Assembly (NCBI RefSeq): GCF_009497775.1
Contig: NZ_CP031012.1
Location: forward strand, 806,001 to 870,000
DNA length: 64,000 nt
Direction of reading: 5' to 3'
Source of the DNA: Alcaligenes faecalis
Lineage (GTDB): Bacteria; Pseudomonadota; Gammaproteobacteria; Burkholderiales; Burkholderiaceae_B
How positions within the stretch are numbered: position 1 is the stretch's first letter; every line of letters begins with the position of its first letter. This document shows positions 16,026 to 23,847 of the stretch, in pieces. Under the pieces are notes generated by a model. That model saw only the letters and a program-made list of their open reading frames with translations. It searched no databases and was not told the DNA's origin. Both the position numbers and the translations under genes were made by a program.

Positions 16026-17174
16026 TTAGGGGCGGTGGCCCTCGTCCATCATGGAGCGATACCACTCGTGAAAGTGTTTCATGCCGTCTTCCAGCGGTGA
16101 CTGGTAGGGGCCCACTTCGCAGACTCCGCGCTCCATCAGGGCGCGGCGTCCAGCATCCATGCGCTCGGCAATCTCGTCATCCTCCACTGCCGTTTCCATA
16201 TAGGCGGCGCGTTGTGCTTCTACAAAGTCACGTTCGAAGGCCACGATGTCTTCGGGGTAGTAGAACTCCACCACATTCATGGTTTCCTGCGGCCCCTTGG
16301 GGTAGAGCGTGGAGAGCACCAGCACATGTGGATAGATCTCGATCATGTGGGTGGGGAAGTAGGTTACCCAGACGGCTCCGAAGTCCGGCGCTTCGCCCTG
16401 GCGGTAAGTCAGCAGATTGTCATGCCATTGGCGATAGGTGGGAGAGCCCGGATTGGCCAGGGCCTGATGCACGCCGACGCGCTGCAGGCTGTACCAGTCG
16501 CTGAACTCCCACTCCAGATCGTCACAGGTCACGAACTGACCCAGGCCAGGGTGGAAGGGGGCGACGTGATAGTCCTCCAGATAGACCTCGATAAAGGTCT
16601 TCCAGTTGTAGTTGCACTGGTGGATTTCGACGTGATCCAGCACATAGTCCTGAAAGTCGAACTCGGGGCGGCTGAACAGGGCGGCCATATCCTTGGCTGG
16701 ATCGCGCGGGCCTTCAAACAGCAGGCCATGGCAATCTCGCAAGGGATAGCGTTCCAGGTTCAGACAGGGCTTGTCCTTGAAGCGGGGTGCCGCCAGCAAG
16801 TCGCCTTGGGCGTTATAGGTCCAGTTGTGCAGGGGACAGACAATATGGCCACCCGTGCTGCTCAGGGAGCCGTGGCTGGCCTGATTGGGTTGGCCGGGCA
16901 TGTCGCCCAGCATCAGGGCCTGACGGTGTCTGCAGACGTTGGAGAGCAGTTCTACGCCATATTGGCTGCGTATCAGTGTACGGGCCGCGTTTTCCTGAAG
17001 CAGGGTGCGCCAGTCGCCGGGTTCGGGAACAAACTTTTCATTGCCGACGTACAAGGCCGACTGCTGAAAAATACGCTCTTGTTCGCGCTCGAACAGAGCG
17101 TGGTCAAAGTAGGCGCTAACAGGAAGCTGGGGGTGAGCAGGCACAAGACGTGCCATCTGACCTAGCTCGGTCAT
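16026..17174 (-). CDS. Rieske non-heme iron oxygenase, alpha-subunit type
   Basis: A 382-residue protein. The Rieske 2Fe-2S site is present as CRHRQ (Cys-x-His, about residues 80-84) and CPLHNW (Cys-x2-His, about 112-117). The mononuclear iron site is seen in EVYLEDYHVAPFHPG (about 195-209) with the usual Asp/His/His pattern. It belongs to the aromatic-ring-hydroxylating oxygenase alpha group, which also includes choline and carnitine monooxygenases, so the substrate is open. ATG at 17174 is chosen because GGAGGG sits 6 nt before it. An upstream in-frame start at 17228 lacks such a site. No reductase or ferredoxin gene is adjacent, so electrons must come from a partner encoded elsewhere. Confidence 0.87.
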   Translation of the reverse strand: MTELGQMARLVPAHPQLPVSAYFDHALFEREQERIFQQSALYVGNEKFVPEPGDWRTLLQENAARTLIRSQYGVELLSNVCRHRQALMLGDMPGQPNQASHGSLSSTGGHIVCPLHNWTYNAQGDLLAAPRFKDKPCLNLERYPLRDCHGLLFEGPRDPAKDMAALFSRPEFDFQDYVLDHVEIHQCNYNWKTFIEVYLEDYHVAPFHPGLGQFVTCDDLEWEFSDWYSLQRVGVHQALANPGSPTYRQWHDNLLTYRQGEAPDFGAVWVTYFPTHMIEIYPHVLVLSTLYPKGPQETMNVVEFYYPEDIVAFERDFVEAQRAAYMETAVEDDEIAERMDAGRRALMERGVCEVGPYQSPLEDGMKHFHEWYRSMMDEGHRP

Positions 17175-17373
17175 GATTCCCTCCGCATGGGTCAATAAGC
17201 CAGGCCCCAGGAGGGCGATCAGTGGCACTACTAGCCATCTCTGGCGCGAAGAAAAATCGGAACTGGCCGATTACCAAGGCGAAATTGTACCTGATCTATT
17301 AGCCGCCTAGCCGCATGGCGCCAGCCCTTCATGGTGTTTTTCGGGAGGCTTTTGGTATATGAAACAGCCAAGA

Positions 17374-17401
17374 AAATGGCCATCCGAAGGGATGGCCATT
17401 T
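17374..17401 (-). terminator. Terminator downstream of minE
   Basis: AAATGGCCATCC and GGATGGCCATTT form a perfect 12-bp stem with a 4-nt loop. On the minus strand it is followed by TTCTT. It begins 32 nt after the minE stop. Confidence 0.82.
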
Positions 17402-17433
17402 CAAGCAGCAAGGGTTTGCCTGTCAGCAACGCT

Positions 17434-17712
17434 TTACTTGTTTTCCAGCGTGCTGGCATCAATTTGCGGCATTTCGATTTTGACTTCCAGCACTTCCAGC
17501 GAGTCCTGGCGATCAAGGTTCACCTTGATGTCATCGGGATTAATCTTCACGTAGCGCGAGATCACTTCGACCAGCTCTTTTTGCAAGCGGGGCAAGTAGT
17601 CCGGGGCAACACCCCCTTGGCCACGTTCGTTAATAAGGATCAGTTGCAGACGGTCCTTGGCAACTGTTGCCGACGTTTTCTTGTGACCGAGCAGGAAGGA
17701 CAGGAAAGACAT
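17434..17712 (-). CDS. minE: Cell division topological specificity factor MinE
   Basis: A 92-residue protein starting [20 protein letters not shown], the amphipathic membrane-targeting N terminus, followed by [12 protein letters not shown] (about residues 20-31), the MinD-binding and ATPase-stimulating segment. The C-terminal part, with [12 protein letters not shown] and [11 protein letters not shown], forms the dimeric topological domain. MinE drives the pole-to-pole oscillation of MinCD so that the Z ring forms at mid-cell. ATG at 17712 is preceded by GGAGGAAAG and lies 1 nt after the minD stop, so the two are translationally linked. Confidence 0.96.
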   Translation of the reverse strand: MSFLSFLLGHKKTSATVAKDRLQLILINERGQGGVAPDYLPRLQKELVEVISRYVKINPDDIKVNLDRQDSLEVLEVKIEMPQIDASTLENK

Positions 17713-17713
17713 A

Positions 17714-18529
17714 TTACTTTCCTCCGAACAGGCGCTTGAACAGACCTGGCTTTTCGTAATCCACAAAACGCAATGGTTTTTCGCCACCCAGGTAACGATC
17801 TACGATGTCCTGATAGGCCTGGGACACATCACTTTCCTTGATATGGATAACGGGTACTCCTTGGTTGGATGCTTGCAGCACGGTTTCCGACTCGGGGGTG
17901 ACCCCAATCAGTTTGATGCGCAAGATATCTTCAACGTCTTGCAGGGACAGCATCTCGCCGTCCGACACGCGTTTGGGGCTGTAACGGGTCAGCAGCAAAT
18001 ATTCTTTGATGGGCTCTTTGCCCTGTTCACCGCGTCGCGATTTGGCGGCCAGAATGCCCAGGATGCGGTCCGAGTCACGAACCGAGGACACTTCGGGGTT
18101 GGTCACCACCAGGGCATCGTCTGCAAAGTAGGAGGCCATCAAAGCGCCGGTTTCGATACCTGCGGGCGAATCGCACACAATGTATTCAAAACCCATGCCC
18201 TTGAGCTCTTCCAGTACTTTCTCCACGCCTTCGCGGGTCAGGGCGTCTTTGTCACGCGTCTGGGAAGCGGGCAGGATGAACAGATTTTCCAGCTGCTTGT
18301 CACGGATCAGGGCCTGGTTCAATGTTGCTTCGCCCTGGATCACGTTGACGAAGTCATACACCACGCGTCGCTCGCAACCCATGATCAGATCCAGGTTGCG
18401 CAAACCGACGTCAAAGTCGATGACCACGGTCTTGTGACCGCGCATCGCAAGACCAGATGCAAAACTGGCACTGGTGGTGGTTTTGCCCACGCCACCCTTG
18501 CCGGAGGTCACTACAACTATACGCGCCAT
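17714..18529 (-). CDS. minD: Septum site-determining ATPase MinD
   Basis: A 271-residue deviant Walker A ATPase of the ParA/MinD family. [20 protein letters not shown] holds the KGGVGKTT loop with the signature lysine; [16 protein letters not shown] and [13 protein letters not shown] follow. The C terminus [13 protein letters not shown] is the amphipathic membrane-targeting helix. MinD binds ATP and membrane, recruits MinC and is released by MinE. AAGGAA precedes the ATG. Unlike the compact minCDE operon of E. coli, 223 nt including a terminator separate it from minC, so it probably has its own promoter within 18530-18714; I could not place this confidently. Confidence 0.97.
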   Translation of the reverse strand: MARIVVVTSGKGGVGKTTTSASFASGLAMRGHKTVVIDFDVGLRNLDLIMGCERRVVYDFVNVIQGEATLNQALIRDKQLENLFILPASQTRDKDALTREGVEKVLEELKGMGFEYIVCDSPAGIETGALMASYFADDALVVTNPEVSSVRDSDRILGILAAKSRRGEQGKEPIKEYLLLTRYSPKRVSDGEMLSLQDVEDILRIKLIGVTPESETVLQASNQGVPVIHIKESDVSQAYQDIVDRYLGGEKPLRFVDYEKPGLFKRLFGGK

Positions 18530-18714
18530 GACAATCGGATTCCTTTGTTTTTCAAGTCACATAATCGTAAAGCATAACGGGCCTAATTTTGACATCCGTT
18601 CTGCCACTTAGCCTACTGCTTAGAAACAAAACATATCAATTGCTTTGTTCCGTGTCAGCTTACACGGTTGCGCTTGCACTTGCTTGCTCTCATGCGGGCT
18701 CTCAGTGCAAGCCA

Positions 18715-18745
18715 CTATAAAAAGCGCCGGCAAAAGCCGGCGCCT
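18715..18745 (-). terminator. Intrinsic terminator between minC and minD
   Basis: On the minus strand GCGCCGGC-TTTT-GCCGGCGC is a perfect 8-bp GC stem followed by TTTTTATAG. It starts about 9 nt after the minC stop and should end the glnS-minC transcript. Confidence 0.87.
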
Positions 18746-18752
18746 TGTACTG

Positions 18753-19523
18753 CTAGGAGCTCAGGGGATCAAATCTGAGCGTGTCCTCTTCCAGCGTGAC
18801 CACGGCCGGTTTGTTGCGCAGTTGCGCATCCAGTCGGGTTTCAATAATGCGATACACACCGGCAATGGCGATCAGTTCCGGGTCCAGCTCGGTGGTGAAG
18901 ATGCGCGCTTTCGCATCGCCACGGGCACCGGCCATGGCCTTGCCGCGCAGGGGACCGTAGACGTGGATATTGCCATCGGCCACCACTTCCGCACCTTGGC
19001 TGACCGCACCGATCACGATCAGGTCCGTATGGCGGGCGTAGATACGCTGGCCGGAGCGCAACTGACGGTTGATGATGAGCGCAGCCGGAGCAATAGCGGG
19101 TGGCGGCGGGGCGGCTGCCGCGGGGGCTTCCTGCTGGGCAGCCTGCGACAACACAGGCACTTCCTTGTCCGGCGCAGCCTGTGCTTGTGGGCGGGCAGGC
19201 GGGTTGGACAGTTCGACGTGTGGCAAGCCACTGTCGATGGCGTTGTCGGCATGATTGGGGTGAGCAATGATGCCCACCGGATGCAGCTTGTGCTGACGCA
19301 GTGCGTCCGCCAGTGCGGCCCAGTCCACCGGCGCGTCAATGGCGCTGGCATCAATGACGACGGGCTCGTCCTCAAAGAAGGAGCCAGCGTCTTTCATGCG
19401 TTGAGCCAGTGCGGCTAACTGCTCGGCCGTGTCAGCCGAGCGCAGCACTACCCGTACGGCGTACAGTGTGGCGCTTTTGAAATCCAGGGCCTGTGGCCCT
19501 TTGGCATGAGTCTGATCGTTCAC
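18753..19523 (-). CDS. minC: Septum site-determining protein MinC
   Basis: A 256-residue protein with an N-terminal domain (residues 1 to about 110, including [20 protein letters not shown]), a Pro/Ala-rich linker (around 115-150) and a C-terminal beta-helix domain with [20 protein letters not shown] and [20 protein letters not shown]. The last two are typical of the MinD-binding, FtsZ-antagonising MinC_C. It starts with GTG at 19523, preceded by AAGG at 8 nt spacing. It is only 10 nt after glnS, so it is co-transcribed with the tRNA synthetase, while a terminator separates it from minDE. Confidence 0.95.
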   Translation of the reverse strand: MNDQTHAKGPQALDFKSATLYAVRVVLRSADTAEQLAALAQRMKDAGSFFEDEPVVIDASAIDAPVDWAALADALRQHKLHPVGIIAHPNHADNAIDSGLPHVELSNPPARPQAQAAPDKEVPVLSQAAQQEAPAAAAPPPPAIAPAALIINRQLRSGQRIYARHTDLIVIGAVSQGAEVVADGNIHVYGPLRGKAMAGARGDAKARIFTTELDPELIAIAGVYRIIETRLDAQLRNKPAVVTLEEDTLRFDPLSS

Positions 19524-19533
19524 GTTAATAGCC

Positions 19534-21291
19534 TTAGACCCAGGTGTCTTTCAGAGTCGTGGTGCGGTTAAGAACGGGTTTTTCCGGGGTGGAGTCCACA
19601 CGGTCCGCCACAAAGTAGCCCAGACGTTCAAACTGCCAGCGGGCATCGGGCGTGGCCTGGGTGCCGGGTTCCAGCCAACCTTGAATCACGCGCAGCGAGT
19701 TCGGGTTGATGTGCTCCAGGAAGTCCTGGTCGGCCGCATCGGGCTGAGGATGAGCAAAGAGACGGTCGTACAGACGAATCTCGGCTGCAATCGCGTGCTC
19801 GGCGCTGATCCAGGTGATATTGCCCTTGACCTTGACCGAGTCCGCACCGGGCGTGCCGCTCTTGGTGTCGGGCAGGTATTCAGCCAGCACCTGGGTGACA
19901 TTGCCTTGCTCGTCCTTGACGCAGCCGGTGCAACGCACCACATAGCCGTACTTCAGACGCACGGTATTGCCGGGGAACAGGCGGAAGTACTTTTTGGGTG
20001 GCTCTTCCTTGAAGTCCTCGCGCTCGATGTACAGGCGACCGGAGAAGGGGAACTCGCGTTGACCGGCTTCCGGATTGTGCGGATTGCGCGGTGCGTGGCA
20101 CAGCTCGCTTTGGCCTTCAGGGTAATTGGTAATGATCAGTTCGATCGGGTCCAGAATGGCAACGCTGCGGTCGGCCACCGGGTCCAGATCATCGCGCAGG
20201 GCTTGTTCCAGCAGGCTGTAGTCCACGTGCTGGGCTGCTTTGGACACACCCAGACGGTCCGTGAACAGACGAATGGCACCGGCGCTGTAGCCACGGCGGC
20301 GCAAACCGGCCAGGGTGGGCATGCGCGGATCATCCCAACCGGACACATGGTTTTCCTGAACCAACTGGCGCAGCTTGCGCTTGCTGGTCACCACATAGGA
20401 CAGGTTCAGACGCGAGAACTCGTACTGCTTGGGCAGCGGGTCGGATAACTGACCCAGCTCGACCAGGCGCTCCAGAATCCAATTGTAGAACGGGCGCTGG
20501 TCTTCAAATTCCAGGGTGCACAGGCTGTGGGTGATGCGCTCCAGCGCGTCTTCCACGGGGTGTGCCCAGCTGTACATGGGGTAGATGCACCATTTGTCGC
20601 CAGTGCGATGGTGTTCGGCGTGGCGGATACGGTACATGACCGGGTCGCGCATATTGATATTGGGCGAGCCCATATCAATCTTGGCACGCAGGGCCATGCT
20701 GCCATCGGGGTGCTTGCCGTCGCGCATTTCGCGCAGCAGCTTGATGGATTCTTCGGCAGAGCGGTCGCGCCAGCGCGAGTTCACGCCTTTTTCGGTCAGG
20801 GTGCCACGGTTGGTGCGCATTTCTTCAGCGCTTTGCTCGTCGACGTAGGCATAGCCTGCATTTACCAGCGCTTCAGCGAACTGGTACATATAGTCGAAGT
20901 AGTCGCTGGCAAAGTACAGGTTCTCTTCTTTCTTGAAGGTCCAGTCAAAGCCCAGCCATTTCACCATGTCGATAATGGCGTCCACGTATTCCTGTTCTTC
21001 TTTTTCAGGATTGGTGTCGTCAAAGCGCAGGTGGCAGGCACCCTGGTAGTCGCTGGCCAGTCCGAAGTTCAAACAGATACTTTTGGCGTGCCCAATGTGC
21101 AGATAGCCGTTGGGCTCGGGGGGGAAGCGCGTACGGATACGCGCGGCATCAACAGCCGCCCCTTCCTGGGTACTGGCCGGGCCTGGCTGACCGGCCCAGG
21201 ATTTTTGTGCGTAACGGCCAGCGCTCAGATCCTGGTCGATGATCGTGCGCAGAAAATTAGATACGGGAGCGGGAGTGGTGTCAGAGGTCAT
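19534..21291 (-). CDS. glnS: Glutaminyl-tRNA synthetase
   Basis: A 585-residue class I synthetase that attaches glutamine to tRNA-Gln in the cytoplasm. [20 protein letters not shown] (about residues 50-69) holds the HIGH motif. [12 protein letters not shown] and the KMSKS-equivalent VTSKRKL (about 298-304) are present, and the C-terminal anticodon-binding beta-barrels follow. An extension of about 25 residues precedes the usual GlnRS start ([14 protein letters not shown]), slightly longer than in E. coli. ATG at 21291 is chosen over an upstream in-frame start at 21339, because [20 protein letters not shown] is the family-like N terminus. minC follows after 10 nt. Confidence 0.97.
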   Translation of the reverse strand: MTSDTTPAPVSNFLRTIIDQDLSAGRYAQKSWAGQPGPASTQEGAAVDAARIRTRFPPEPNGYLHIGHAKSICLNFGLASDYQGACHLRFDDTNPEKEEQEYVDAIIDMVKWLGFDWTFKKEENLYFASDYFDYMYQFAEALVNAGYAYVDEQSAEEMRTNRGTLTEKGVNSRWRDRSAEESIKLLREMRDGKHPDGSMALRAKIDMGSPNINMRDPVMYRIRHAEHHRTGDKWCIYPMYSWAHPVEDALERITHSLCTLEFEDQRPFYNWILERLVELGQLSDPLPKQYEFSRLNLSYVVTSKRKLRQLVQENHVSGWDDPRMPTLAGLRRRGYSAGAIRLFTDRLGVSKAAQHVDYSLLEQALRDDLDPVADRSVAILDPIELIITNYPEGQSELCHAPRNPHNPEAGQREFPFSGRLYIEREDFKEEPPKKYFRLFPGNTVRLKYGYVVRCTGCVKDEQGNVTQVLAEYLPDTKSGTPGADSVKVKGNITWISAEHAIAAEIRLYDRLFAHPQPDAADQDFLEHINPNSLRVIQGWLEPGTQATPDARWQFERLGYFVADRVDSTPEKPVLNRTTTLKDTWV

Positions 21292-21353
21292 ACACGTTTG
21301 AAATAAAGAAGCCGACAGACTAATCGGCCATTTTGCCACGTTCTTGTTTTAGA

Positions 21354-21367
21354 GGGGTATTTACCCC
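21354..21367. promoter_or_regulatory. Inverted repeat in the glnS / bd-like divergent promoter region
   Basis: GGGGTA-TT-TACCCC is a perfect 6-bp inverted repeat in the 161-nt gap between divergent glnS and the cytochrome bd-like operon. A further GGGGTA occurs at 21401-21406. It could be an operator, but no known regulator site is matched. Confidence 0.3.
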
Positions 21368-21452
21368 ATGAACGGGTTCTAAAAAATCAGGGGAGAACTT
21401 GGGGTAGTATGGTGGCGTTTGCAGGCCAATTCACCCTACACTAGCGCTCATT

Positions 21453-22793
21453 ATGACGCACTCCGCCCTTTCTCTGTCTCATGCCCAGTTTTTCCTTAGC
21501 CTGGGCTTCATGCTGCTGTTTCTGGCTCTGGAGCTGGGACTGGCTTGGGTGCTGCTGTATTTCAAGGTCAGAACCTTCGGCAACAATGCGACGGCCTGGA
21601 TGGGGGCGTACCGTTTTTGGGTGCGTCTGTTCGCGCTGGCGTTTATTTTAAGCTTTGCCGCGTCCATGCCCGTGCTGATTCAGTTTGGCAGTGTCTGGCC
21701 GGGTCTGATGGAGCAGGTGGGTGATGTCATCGGCCCCATGCTGGCCGCCTCCATGCTGTCCCTGTTCATTTTCAAATCCTGCTTTCTGGGCGTGATGCTG
21801 TTTGCCCAGCGCATGCTCTCCAATCTGGTTCATACCCTGGTGGTGCTGATGGTGGCCCTGGGTGTGACCGTCACTGCATTCTGGCTGGTGGCGATTGTGG
21901 CCTGGATGCAAGTGCCGACCGGCGTGGATGTTATTGAAGGCCATTACGTGGTGATGGAATGGCTGGATGTGCTCAGCACACCGGCCTTGCCCTGGTATGC
22001 CGGTCTTTTATTTGCAGGCAGTTTGCTGACGGTGGCCTTTTTCATGCTGGGTGTGACTTGCGCCCAGACCATGCAAAAGCCGGTTACCGATCAGGAACGC
22101 CTGGCTTTTCGCAGCGCCTTGTTCCTGGGTGTGGTGGCCTGGCTGGCTTTGGTGTCCGCCGTTGTAGGTAATGGTTTCATGACTGCCGAGCATCAGCCTG
22201 CCAAGGCAGCGGCAGCGGCGGCGTATTGGGAAAGCGGCTCGCAGCCTGATCTGATTCTGGTGGCGGCACCCTCTGCCATGCAGGACAGTGTTCTGGGTGT
22301 GTTGCGCTGGTCCCATGCGGGTGGACGATGGCTGGGTCGCAATGACAGCGGCATTCTGATGGGCCTGGATCAGTTTTCCGACGCCATGCCGCCCGTCACC
22401 TTGACCTTCTGGTCCTTCCGCGTGGCTGTGCTGGCCGGGGCCTTGATGCTCTTCCTGCTTCTGTGGGTCTTGTTGCGTACCCGTCGTTATGGCCTGGACC
22501 CGCACTCTCTTTCTTATAGAGAGCGTCAGATCATGGTGGCCGCCTCGGTGCTGGGCTGGATCATGTTGCTGGGCGGTGCAGCCTACGTCTTGTTGGGCTT
22601 TCTGCCTTATCTGGTAGGTAACGATATTCAGGCTGTGCAAGTGCAAAGTACCGAAAGCGTCTTTACCGTTGGGCTGGGTTTGCTCTGTTACGGCCTGGTC
22701 TACGTCTTGTGCATGATTGGTTTTTTCCAGAAGTTGCGACATGCCGTTCGTTTTGGTGTGGTACCGATCGCGCGTCATCGGGGGCGGGCATGA
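21453..22793 (+). CDS. Cytochrome bd subunit I (CydA)-like protein lacking all heme ligands
   Basis: A 446-residue integral membrane protein. By eye it aligns without gaps to E. coli CydA over residues 1-113 (SHAQF near the N terminus, RFWVRLF, LIQFGSVW, QVGDVIGP). It aligns again at ALGVTVTAFWLVAIVAWMQ, in FWSFR and at the C-terminal GWIML...LPYLVG block. The residues that bind heme are replaced: H19 is Met20, E99 is Ser100, E107 is Lys108, H186 is Leu, M393 is Ala (FWSFRVAV), E445 is Leu and GRQPW reads GFLPY. In the short quinol loop K252 is kept but E257 is Ala. The protein is shorter than CydA (about 520). It should therefore not form the b558/b595/d heme centres and is unlikely to reduce oxygen. 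It overlaps the CydB-like gene by 4 nt. Function unknown. Confidence 0.9.
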   Translation: MTHSALSLSHAQFFLSLGFMLLFLALELGLAWVLLYFKVRTFGNNATAWMGAYRFWVRLFALAFILSFAASMPVLIQFGSVWPGLMEQVGDVIGPMLAASMLSLFIFKSCFLGVMLFAQRMLSNLVHTLVVLMVALGVTVTAFWLVAIVAWMQVPTGVDVIEGHYVVMEWLDVLSTPALPWYAGLLFAGSLLTVAFFMLGVTCAQTMQKPVTDQERLAFRSALFLGVVAWLALVSAVVGNGFMTAEHQPAKAAAAAAYWESGSQPDLILVAAPSAMQDSVLGVLRWSHAGGRWLGRNDSGILMGLDQFSDAMPPVTLTFWSFRVAVLAGALMLFLLLWVLLRTRRYGLDPHSLSYRERQIMVAASVLGWIMLLGGAAYVLLGFLPYLVGNDIQAVQVQSTESVFTVGLGLLCYGLVYVLCMIGFFQKLRHAVRFGVVPIARHRGRA

Positions 22794-23839
22794 TTGATTC
22801 TTTTGCAAATGCGCTGGGCCTGGGTGCCCATGATCCGGCGTTCTGGATGCCCTTGGCGTTTCTGGCCCTGTTCTTTCTGATTATTGTGGCCGGTACGGTT
22901 CTGGACGGCTTCGATATTGGCGTGGGTTGCTTGTCCTTGCTGGCTCCGGATTCCTTGCGTCCCCGCATGTTGTCCTTGTTGAGCCCATGGCGCGACGCCA
23001 ACGAGTTCTGGCTGTTTCTGGGCCTGGGCTTGTTTGTTTGCGCTTTCCCCAAAGCCTGGGGGGCGGTGATGGGCGGGCTGTATGGGCCTTTATGTGCTTT
23101 GGGTGTCGGCGTCTTTGCCCGTTCCGTATCCTTTGAGTTCCGCCTGCGTGCGCCGGTAGAGCGTCAGTCCCGCTGGCAAATGGGTTTTGCCCTGGGCTCC
23201 TGGTTGACGGCGTTCTCCCACGGTGTCTTGCTGGCTCAGGTCGTGGTGGGTTTCCAAAGCGATTCAGGCTATATCTGGTTCTCTATTTTCATGGGCTTTT
23301 GCGCCATCGCCGCGTACTGCTTGCTGGGGGCCAGCTGGCTCATCATGCGCGAGGCAGGCGAGCTGCGCGCCCGTGCGGTGAACTGGGGCCGTCGTTCGGT
23401 GCGCTGGTTTGCAGCTGGTGCCGTAGGTGTGTCCGTCGTGCTGGCTTTTGTAAATGCCGGCGTGCTGCTGAAATGGAGTGATGGACCGTACTGGGGACTG
23501 GTGCTGTTTTTGTGGGCCTTGATTCTTAGCTGCTTTGTGTCGATTGAGATGAGCCTGCAGCGCATGATCAACAGCAGCTATCGCACAACAACCTTGCCTT
23601 TTTTGCTGACTCTGTTCGTGATGGTTTCCGTCATGGCGGGGCTGGCGTTCAGTTTCTTCCCCTATCTGATTCTGGACGAGATGACGATCTGGGACGCCGC
23701 TGCCGGGGTGCCTGCCCTGAGCCTGATCCTGTCAGCGATTGTGATTACCTTGCCCATCGTCTTGATTTTCAACGTGTGGGTGTATTGGCGCATGTTTGGA
23801 TTGTCCCGCCCACCTTTGCCGCCCAGCTTTAAAGGCTGA
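22790..23839 (+). CDS. Cytochrome bd subunit II (CydB)-like protein
   Basis: A 349-residue membrane protein that starts in an ATGA overlap with the CydA-like gene. IIVAGTVLDGFDIGVGCLSL (about residues 25-44), LSPWRDANEFWLFLGLGLFV and FARSVSFEFR match the CydB family. The C terminus DEMTIWDAAAG...NVWVYWRMFG is also the usual ending. CydB has no heme ligands of its own in E. coli; it pairs with CydA and helps form the proton path. The acidic residues DGFD and RDAN are kept, so this partner is better preserved than the subunit I protein. The complex may retain proton or ion conduction without redox chemistry, which is inference. Confidence 0.9.
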   Translation: MIDSFANALGLGAHDPAFWMPLAFLALFFLIIVAGTVLDGFDIGVGCLSLLAPDSLRPRMLSLLSPWRDANEFWLFLGLGLFVCAFPKAWGAVMGGLYGPLCALGVGVFARSVSFEFRLRAPVERQSRWQMGFALGSWLTAFSHGVLLAQVVVGFQSDSGYIWFSIFMGFCAIAAYCLLGASWLIMREAGELRARAVNWGRRSVRWFAAGAVGVSVVLAFVNAGVLLKWSDGPYWGLVLFLWALILSCFVSIEMSLQRMINSSYRTTTLPFLLTLFVMVSVMAGLAFSFFPYLILDEMTIWDAAAGVPALSLILSAIVITLPIVLIFNVWVYWRMFGLSRPPLPPSFKG

Positions 23840-23847
23840 CCTTTTTT

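Noticed and set aside
21453..22793. Reading the CydA-like gene as a pseudogene
   Set aside because: The frame is intact with normal codon use, the membrane-helix pattern and non-ligand motifs are conserved, and it overlaps an intact partner gene; loss is confined to cofactor residues.
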